Origin: Streptomyces sp. SS1-1
GTDB taxonomy: Bacteria > Actinomycetota > Actinomycetes > Streptomycetales > Streptomycetaceae
Direction: 5' to 3'
Assembly: GCF_008973465.1 (NCBI RefSeq)
Contig: NZ_WBXN01000001.1
Location: 124,001 to 188,000, forward strand
DNA length: 64,000 nt
This document shows positions 58,537-64,000 of this stretch, in pieces (position 1 is the stretch's first letter; each line of letters starts with the position of its first letter). Both the position numbers and the translations under genes were made by a program. A model generated the notes under the pieces. The model worked only from the letters and a program-made list of their open reading frames with translations, was not told where the DNA came from and searched no databases.

Positions 58537-59798
58537 TGTGCTGCCGGGGTGAACTCCACGGGCAGGGACTGCAGTCCCCGCATCCAGATGGACGGGCGCC
58601 AGGCCAGCTCCTCCGGTTCGACGCCCAGCACCAGGTCGGGCAGATGCTCCATGAGCGTCTCGACGGCCGTCCGCGCCATCACGTCCGCGAGGAGTGGGGC
58701 GGGGTAGGGACAGCGGTGTTCGCCGTTGCTGAAGGACAGGTGGGCGGAGTTCTCGGCGCCGACGTGGGAGTCCGGCCAGATCTGCGGGTCGGTGTTGGCC
58801 GCGGCGAGGCCCAGCACGAGGCAGTCGCCCTCGCGGATGAGCCGGCCCCCCAGCTGTGTGTCGCGCACGGCCCAGCGGCCGATGAAGTTCTGGGTGGGTG
58901 TGTCCAGCCACAGCACCTCGTTGAGGGCGTCGCCGACGCTGACCCGGCCGCCGGAGACGTTGACCGCGAAGCGCTCGTCGGTGAGCAGCAGACGCAGGGT
59001 GTTGCAGATCCAGTTGGCGGTGGGCTGCTGCGCGGCGGCGATGACGGAGATCAGGTCCTGGACGATCTCCTCATCGGTGAGCCCGGCCGGATGCAGCAGC
59101 ATCCGCGAGGTGACGTCGGGGCCGGGCTGCTCCCGCTTCTCCTTCACGAGCTGCATGATGCGCGCACCGACACGTCCGTAGGCGGCCACGGGGTCTTCGC
59201 CCTCACCGGCGTCGAGTGAGATGCGAAGATCCTCGACGAGTTGCTCGGTGTCCGCGCTGCCCTGCGTCATACCGCACATCCACAGTACGGCGCGGGCCGG
59301 CAGCGCGTGGGCGTACGTGCTCATCAGCTCGGCGTGGCCCCTGCCGGAGAAGCCGGCGATGAGCTGCTCGGCGATCAGCTGGCATTCGCGGGCCAGTTCG
59401 AACTGGTCGACGCCCTCCAGTGCCTGGGTGATCACCCCGGCGCGGCGCTGGTGTTCGGCACCCTCGGTGAACAGGACGGAGGGCTGGTAGCCGACGAAGG
59501 GCATCAGGGGCCAGTCCGGCGGGATGTTCGGCCACTGGTTCCAGCGCCTGGAGTCCCGCGCGAACAGTTCGTCGTGGCTCGTGACGAAGGTGACCTCGGG
59601 ATAGCCGAGCACGAGCCAGGCGGGGATGTCGTTGTCGAGCAGCACCGGCGCGACGGCGCCGTGTTCGCGCCGCAGGGCGCGGTACAGCTGGGCGGGCGTC
59701 TGCTGGTACTCCAGGCCGCCCAGGTGCACGGCCGAGGAGTGGGCCGGACAGCCGGGCGGAGGAGTGGCCCCGGGAGCGGGGCCGTCGGTGTCGCTCAT
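58533..59798 (-). CDS. Conservon-associated P450, CYP157-like without ExxR
   Basis: A 421-residue P450. Heme loop is FSNGEHRCPYPAP with Cys ligand. The K-helix ExxR, otherwise nearly universal, reads EVLW here, and the I-helix AGxxTT reads AAAQQPT. Loss of ExxR is a known trait of the CYP157 family found in Streptomyces conservons, which supports that assignment. ATG overlaps the cvnD stop (ATGA). Whether such P450s are catalytic or act as sensors or effectors for the conservon GTPase system is unresolved. Confidence 0.88.
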   Translation of the reverse strand: MSDTDGPAPGATPPPGCPAHSSAVHLGGLEYQQTPAQLYRALRREHGAVAPVLLDNDIPAWLVLGYPEVTFVTSHDELFARDSRRWNQWPNIPPDWPLMPFVGYQPSVLFTEGAEHQRRAGVITQALEGVDQFELARECQLIAEQLIAGFSGRGHAELMSTYAHALPARAVLWMCGMTQGSADTEQLVEDLRISLDAGEGEDPVAAYGRVGARIMQLVKEKREQPGPDVTSRMLLHPAGLTDEEIVQDLISVIAAAQQPTANWICNTLRLLLTDERFAVNVSGGRVSVGDALNEVLWLDTPTQNFIGRWAVRDTQLGGRLIREGDCLVLGLAAANTDPQIWPDSHVGAENSAHLSFSNGEHRCPYPAPLLADVMARTAVETLMEHLPDLVLGVEPEELAWRPSIWMRGLQSLPVEFTPAAH

Positions 59799-60412
59799 GC
59801 TGTGCTCTCCTGCGAAAGTGCCAGCGCGTACAGATGGTTCACCAGGGTGATGAGGACCTCTTTGCAGGACGATCTGAGCCGGGCGTCGCAGTCGACCATC
59901 GGTACGTGCTCGCCCAGGGCGAGCGCCTGGCGGATCTCTTCGAGGGAGAAGCGGGCGTCGTCGCCGTCGAAGCGGTTGACGGCCACCACGAACGGCGTGC
60001 CGTGGTGCTCGAGCCGGTCTATCGCGTACCAGGAGTCCTCCATGCGGCGGGTGTCGACCAGCACCACGGCGCCCAGCGTGCCGGAGAACAGGCGGTCCCA
60101 CAGGAACCAGAAGCGCTCCTGGCCGGGGGCGCCGAAGAGGTACAACACCATGCGCTGGCTGAGGCTGATGCGCCCGAAGTCGAAGGCCACGGTCGTGGTG
60201 TTCTTGTTCTCCACGCCTTTGGTCTCGTCGATGCCGTACCCGGCCTGCGTCATCACCTCCTCGGTGTTCAGGGGCCGGATCTCGCTGACGGAGCGCACCA
60301 TGGTGGTCTTCCCGACACCAAAACCGCCTACGACGACGATCTTCAGGCCGGTCTCGGCGGCATCGGCCAGCGGCGTGCGCTGCGAAGGCAGCTCAGAGGT
60401 TACGGAGCCCAT
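59795..60412 (-). CDS. cvnD: Conservon GTPase CvnD
   Basis: A 205-residue Ras/MglA-like small GTPase. P-loop GGFGVGKTT, switch region with NTTTVAFDFGRI, FGAPGQERFWF (the DxxG equivalent) and VAVNRFD (NKxD). In conservons it acts with a membrane histidine-kinase-like protein (CvnA), a roadblock protein (CvnB) and a DUF742 protein (CvnC), a system likened to eukaryotic G-protein-coupled signalling. Start at 60412 overlaps the end of cvnC by 20 bases. Confidence 0.93.
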   Translation of the reverse strand: MGSVTSELPSQRTPLADAAETGLKIVVVGGFGVGKTTMVRSVSEIRPLNTEEVMTQAGYGIDETKGVENKNTTTVAFDFGRISLSQRMVLYLFGAPGQERFWFLWDRLFSGTLGAVVLVDTRRMEDSWYAIDRLEHHGTPFVVAVNRFDGDDARFSLEEIRQALALGEHVPMVDCDARLRSSCKEVLITLVNHLYALALSQESTA

Positions 60413-60749
60413 GGAGGACCTCCTGGAGCAGGGCGGTTTCGGGGAGGCCGGCGACGGATTCGGCGGCGCGGGGATGGCGGGCGCTGACCTTGCCCATGTC
60501 GTGCAGGTCGCCGAGCAGGATCCGCACCACGGTGACGGGCAGCGCCAGTTCGGCCGAGATCTCGACCACGGCCGTGGGATGCCGGCACATCTCCAGGATG
60601 CGGGCGTGCTCGGACTGCATCCCGGAGGCCGGCTCGCTCTCGCTGACGACCAGCGTCACCAGGTCGAAGAAGTCGTCGGCCTCGCTGCGCCCACCCGTGA
60701 CCATGTAGAGCCGGTCGGGATCACCGACGTCCACGGGTTTGCGGATCAC
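60393..60749 (-). CDS. cvnC: Conservon DUF742 protein CvnC
   Basis: A 118-residue DUF742 protein: RLYMVTGGRSEA, then CRHPTAVVEISAELALPVTV and VRILLGDLHDMGKV form the winged-helix-like core. Its GTG overlaps the cvnB stop (GTGA). DUF742 proteins are found almost only in conservons; proposed to link the kinase-like and GTPase parts. Confidence 0.92.
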   Translation of the reverse strand: MIRKPVDVGDPDRLYMVTGGRSEADDFFDLVTLVVSESEPASGMQSEHARILEMCRHPTAVVEISAELALPVTVVRILLGDLHDMGKVSARHPRAAESVAGLPETALLQEVLHGLRNL

Positions 60750-61165
60750 GTGGTGGCACCCCTGCTGGCGGGAGTACGGGGCTCGGCCCGCAGGTGGTCG
60801 CCGATCTGCTGGACCAGTTCGGTCATCTGGTGGCCCACCACGCCCGGGTCGGCGCTCTCGTCGGCGATGACCGCCAGGTGGGCGCCGTCACCGGCCTCCA
60901 CGATGAACAGCAGGCCGCCGTGGAACTCGGTCATGGCGTGCCGCACGCCGCCGGTGCCGTCGCCGAACTCCACCGAGGCGCCTTGGGACAGCGCCTGGAT
61001 TCCGGAACAGATGGCGGCCAGTTGGTCGGCCTGGTCGAGCGTCATGTGCTCCGTCCAGCACAGCTTCAGCCCGTCCCGGGACAGGACGAGGGCGTGGCGT
61101 GTGCCCGGCGTGCGCTCCATGAGGTTCGTCAGGAGCCAGCTCAGGCTGGTGTCAGTGGTCTCCAT
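60746..61165 (-). CDS. cvnB: Conservon roadblock/LC7 protein CvnB
   Basis: A 139-residue roadblock/LC7 domain protein: LSWLLTNLMERTPGTRHALV, then ADQLAAICSGIQALSQGASV and RHAMTEFHGGLLFIVEAGDG. In this system roadblock proteins are thought to regulate the GTPase (GAP- or effector-like, as MglB does for MglA). Start ATG 61165. Confidence 0.92.
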   Translation of the reverse strand: METTDTSLSWLLTNLMERTPGTRHALVLSRDGLKLCWTEHMTLDQADQLAAICSGIQALSQGASVEFGDGTGGVRHAMTEFHGGLLFIVEAGDGAHLAVIADESADPGVVGHQMTELVQQIGDHLRAEPRTPASRGATT

Positions 61166-61286
61166 GGTGGGTGGGGCGGGGTGCGACCGTTCGCGGGTCA
61201 CCCGGCCCGTACCTCCAATCCAACGAGGTGGGGCGATCAGTACGGGAGTGGTGGGCGAGGGCGCCCGGTGGGCTGGGGTGCGCGGC

Positions 61287-63014
61287 CTACTCGTCGCGCG
61301 GGGCCTCCTGCGGGTCATCGGCGCCGGCTTCCCCGGCGCCGTGCCGGCCGCGATGGAAGGCGCCGAAGCGGCTTCCCGCGTCGCGAGCCGGGCCCTGCTC
61401 CCCCGGCTGGGCGGGGGACGTTTCGGCTGTCGGCCGGGGGCGTCCCCGCTCTGCCTCGGCCATGGTGCGGCCCGGGGCACGCACGGGCAGGCCCCCCGCA
61501 GTGGCCGGTCCGCGCCCACGTGGGCCGGTGGCGGGGGTGTCCGTGTCGGCTGCGCGCGAGCGCACCGGCAGCGGCTTCTCCGTGGCCGGGGCCGGTCCGG
61601 GCGCGGGGACCGGCGCGGAGGCTGCGGCTTCCCGACTGCGGCGGGGACTCGCCGGGGCGACGGGCTCGCGCTGCTGGGCCATCAGTTGAGGCGGCAGGAG
61701 GACGACGACGCCGGTTCCGCCGCGCGAGGAGGGGCGGTAGTTGACGCTGATGCCGTACTTCGTGGCGACCCGTCCCACGACCGCCAGTCCCAGCCGGGTG
61801 CCCTGCAGCGAGGCCAGGTCGGTCACCCGGCCCGCGACAGCCTCCTCCGCGCGATGCATGGCGGCGTCGGACATCTTCAGGCCGCTGTCCTCGATCGTGA
61901 CGACGAGTCCGGCGCTGCGTTCCTCCACGTAGACGTGGACCTCGTCGATGGGCGGCGAGAAGTTGGCAGCGTTGTCCATGAGTTCGGCCAGCAGGTGCAT
62001 CACGCCCTCGGCGGCGAAGCCCGAGATGGCGGCCTTGCTGGAGTTGTGCAGGCGCACTCGCCGGTAGGCGGCGATCCGGCCGACCGCGCCGCGCAGTACG
62101 CTCTCGACCACGATCGGCTTGTTCCAGACGCGGCTGGAACGGCCGCCCATCAGAAGGGCCAGCCGGTCGGTCATCAGGCCCAGCTGCGACGTGCTGTGGT
62201 CCAGGCGCAGCAGGTCGCCGAAGACCTCCTCGCCGTGCCGCTCCTGCATGTCGCGCAGGTCGGCGAGCATGCTGACGGTCTTGGCCTGCACCCGGCTCAG
62301 AGCCTTGGCGGACGCCGCCTGGGCGGCGGCCGAACGGCGCTCGCTGTAGGCGAGTTCACGCACGAACCACTCGGCGGGGTCGCGCAGCAGCGGACTGCGC
62401 GGCCAGTCGAACTTGGCCAGGACGGTGTCCGCGGAGCTTCCCTCGCGCAGCAACGCGACGGCGGAGGGCAGCGTCTCGGCGGTCAGTCGCTCGAGTTCGG
62501 CGCTGCCCTGGGCCAGTTCGCCGCGCAGGGTGTCCAGTTCGGACTCGGCGTGGCCGGCTCTGCGGACCAGCGCGTCGAGCTCGGTGGCGAAGACATCCAG
62601 CACCTGGCGCAGGTGCGGATCGGACGGCGGCGTGACGCGAGCGAGGGCATCGGCGGTCCGGGTCCCGCCCTTCACCTGACGCACGAGGCCCGGCAGGGCG
62701 ACGTTGACCAACTGCGAGGTGTCCGCGGCCTGCTGCATCGCGTGCTTGCGGGCCATCTCCAGCTCGTCGCTGCGGGATTCGGCTTCCCGGCGGGCCATGC
62801 GCAGCAGACGGGTGGCGACGGCGGCGAGAAGCGCCGAGCACACCCAGGCGACGACCGCGGTGCCGGTCACCCAGCCGCGGGCCTCGGCCGGGGCGACGAC
62901 GATGACGGCCGCGGCGCTCACGGCAGTGACGAGGAGGGCGACAGGGAACACGGCCGGCGAGGAGCGCGCCCCTTTGGCACTCCGGCGCTGGCGGGGGCGG
63001 GCAGGCACTGACAT
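61287..63014 (-). CDS. cvnA: Conservon sensor histidine-kinase-like protein CvnA
   Basis: A 575-residue membrane protein, shorter than many CvnA proteins (around 800 or more). Two N-terminal helices (VFPVALLVTAVSAAAVIVVA and GTAVVAWVCSALLAAVATRL) have almost no loop between them, so no large extracellular sensor. A helical linker leads to a dimerisation segment with LDHSTSQLGL, then an HATPase domain: ELMDNAANFSPP (N box), IEDSGLKMSD (G1), LGLAVVGRVA (G2-like). The last 150 residues are Pro/Arg-rich disorder. No response regulator is adjacent. First gene of the operon cvnA-B-C-D-P450. Confidence 0.92.
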   Translation of the reverse strand: MSVPARPRQRRSAKGARSSPAVFPVALLVTAVSAAAVIVVAPAEARGWVTGTAVVAWVCSALLAAVATRLLRMARREAESRSDELEMARKHAMQQAADTSQLVNVALPGLVRQVKGGTRTADALARVTPPSDPHLRQVLDVFATELDALVRRAGHAESELDTLRGELAQGSAELERLTAETLPSAVALLREGSSADTVLAKFDWPRSPLLRDPAEWFVRELAYSERRSAAAQAASAKALSRVQAKTVSMLADLRDMQERHGEEVFGDLLRLDHSTSQLGLMTDRLALLMGGRSSRVWNKPIVVESVLRGAVGRIAAYRRVRLHNSSKAAISGFAAEGVMHLLAELMDNAANFSPPIDEVHVYVEERSAGLVVTIEDSGLKMSDAAMHRAEEAVAGRVTDLASLQGTRLGLAVVGRVATKYGISVNYRPSSRGGTGVVVLLPPQLMAQQREPVAPASPRRSREAAASAPVPAPGPAPATEKPLPVRSRAADTDTPATGPRGRGPATAGGLPVRAPGRTMAEAERGRPRPTAETSPAQPGEQGPARDAGSRFGAFHRGRHGAGEAGADDPQEAPRDE

Positions 63015-63939
63015 TCCGGGGTCCCTCGGTCCTTGGCGGCAGGAGTCCTGGTGACGACTGGAGGTCGCCCTTGATCAGGGCGGCGGTGGGCGCTACTCGT
63101 GACCCTTCCGGGTCGGGAACGCCGCCATGCTAGCCACCGAGCCGTGCCTGAAAGCCCGGCCTGAGTGCCCTGCCGTCGCACCGGTTGAATTCGTCGGGAA
63201 ACATCCATTGTCACGTGCGCGTGTGATATTTGACGTCGCCTCATCTCGACGGCCGTGAGGCGGACTTCAGGCAATGAGTCGGCGCCGAAGAGCGCGACCG
63301 AGACCGAGTCGGGGCCAGATACGGCGTGGCAAATGAACATTTTGAGCCAACTATCTGTCCCGGTTGACTCAAGGAAACCGCCGTGAATCAGCACAGTCTC
63401 GGCGAAGCGGCCCCGGAGACCGTACCAGCCCCAGGCGCCGGCTCACGGAGAGAGCGACGGGCCGGAGCGCCTCGGTGATCAGTGGATCGCCCTGCCGGAA
63501 CCCGGTCGACTCGCCGGGCCCGCCGGAGGGCGTTTGCCGCACTACGCCTTGTTTCGGGCCAGGCACCGCCTCCGGGCGAACGACGCCGTGATCGACTCGG
63601 ACGACGTCCCTTCTTCTTCACCCCTTCCTCGGCGGACGCCCGCCTCGCCGTCTCCGCCGTGGCAAGGACCCCCGATCGGCGCACCGTCGCCCGAACGGTT
63701 CGTCGCGGCCACCGTGTGGTCCTCCCCCTCGGGGCGAGACGACGGCATCGCACGGATCCGGGACGACCTGCTCCCAGCTCTCCTCGAGACGGGCCAGGTG
63801 CCGCTCGGTCCCCTGATCACCGAGCCCGCAGGCATCGAGCGAGAGCAGACGGAGGCACCTCGGATGCTCCGGCTGAGGCCCACGGGCCGCTCGCTCCTCT
63901 CCTGACGCCTTCGGGTAATCCGTAGCGGAACGCCGGGCT
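63015..63939. other. Region upstream of the conservon, no supported gene
   Basis: About 925 bases. The AT-richer part 63180-63380 (with TTGAATTCG and GAAACATCC) is the likely conservon promoter. A plus-strand frame at 63534-63905 (TTG start, 123 codons; DDGIARIRDDLLPALLETGQ in its middle) has moderate codon bias but no recognisable family or clear ribosome site; I leave it uncalled. Confidence 0.4.
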
Positions 63940-63985
63940 GATTGGTCCTGGATTCTTTTTCACCTGATCAGGTCTGGGACCAATC
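63940..63985. promoter_or_regulatory. Inverted repeat at the right edge
   Basis: GATTGGTCC (63940-63948) and GGACCAATC (63977-63985) are perfect 9-bp arms. Between them, CCTGATCAGG (63963-63972) is a perfect 10-bp palindrome. The nested symmetry and T tract (63955-63960) suggest an operator region for a gene beyond the window. Confidence 0.45.
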
Positions 63986-64000
63986 CGCGGGGCGAACGGA

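Noticed and set aside
59241..63011. A 1256-codon open frame on the plus strand opposite the conservon
   Set aside because: It is antisense to five clearly homologous genes, low in motif content and an expected by-product of codon bias in GC-rich DNA.
1..64000. tRNA, rRNA, riboswitch, replication origin, phage attachment site
   Set aside because: None could be supported by eye; no cloverleaf, conserved aptamer core or DnaA-box cluster was noticed.

Overview
The window is high-GC actinobacterial DNA and is almost certainly from Streptomyces. The evidence is dense coding with GTG starts and ATGA/GTGA stop-start overlaps, many IclR/MarR/TetR regulators, a Tat-exported solute-binding protein, remnants of streptomycete IS elements, and above all a complete conservon (cvnA-B-C-D plus a CYP157-like P450). 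No rRNA, tRNA, CRISPR array or prophage was seen. The content looks like accessory (arm-type) chromosome: catabolic clusters, regulators, pseudogenes and IS scars.

Region 1 (0.1-14.7 kb): an IS remnant and a small transglycosylase-like gene. Then comes a catabolic locus: a fused FAD/Fe-S 2-hydroxyacid dehydrogenase, a RidA protein, a glucarate-dehydratase-like enolase-superfamily enzyme, a creatininase-family amidohydrolase, a ROK-like sensor without catalytic residues, a five-gene oligopeptide-type ABC importer, an IclR regulator and a serine hydrolase. Region 2 (15-27 kb): metallo-hydrolases, a flavin monooxygenase, a 761-residue alpha/beta-hydrolase/FAD-oxidase fusion, MarR, TetR, DUF1330 and GNAT genes and several broken genes. 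Five copies of one inverted-repeat operator (TTAGAT-N10-ATCTAA type) lie upstream of genes here and probably define a local TetR regulon.

Region 3 (27-33.3 kb) is a decayed, colinear copy of Region 4 (35.5-53.1 kb). Region 4 is a 17.5 kb set of sixteen co-oriented genes: an old-yellow-type oxidoreductase, a methyltransferase, a small unknown protein, an NTF2-like protein, a three-part NMT1/SsuA-type ABC importer, an SDR, an M20 hydrolase with altered active site, an alpha/beta-hydrolase fused to an Ohr domain, IclR, a CoA-transferase, a cyclase-type hydrolase, MmgE/PrpD, a hydantoinase-like amidohydrolase and a CitE-like lyase. Together they read as uptake, demethylation or reduction, ring opening and hydrolysis, CoA activation and C-C cleavage of an unknown (I infer N-containing) small molecule. 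I know of no described pathway with this set. In the decayed copy only the solute-binding protein, the IclR gene and the alpha/beta domain remain open. A cupin gene and a 22-base C tract separate the two copies.

Region 5 (53.1-57 kb) is a scrapyard: two IS remnants (one with an inverted internal piece), fragments of an ornithine-cyclodeaminase-like gene, an acyl-CoA ligase and a TetR gene, plus an intact membrane-anchored Mrr-type nuclease gene. Region 6 (57.2-63 kb) holds a P450 converging on the conservon. The last kilobase has no recognisable gene but ends in a strong inverted repeat.
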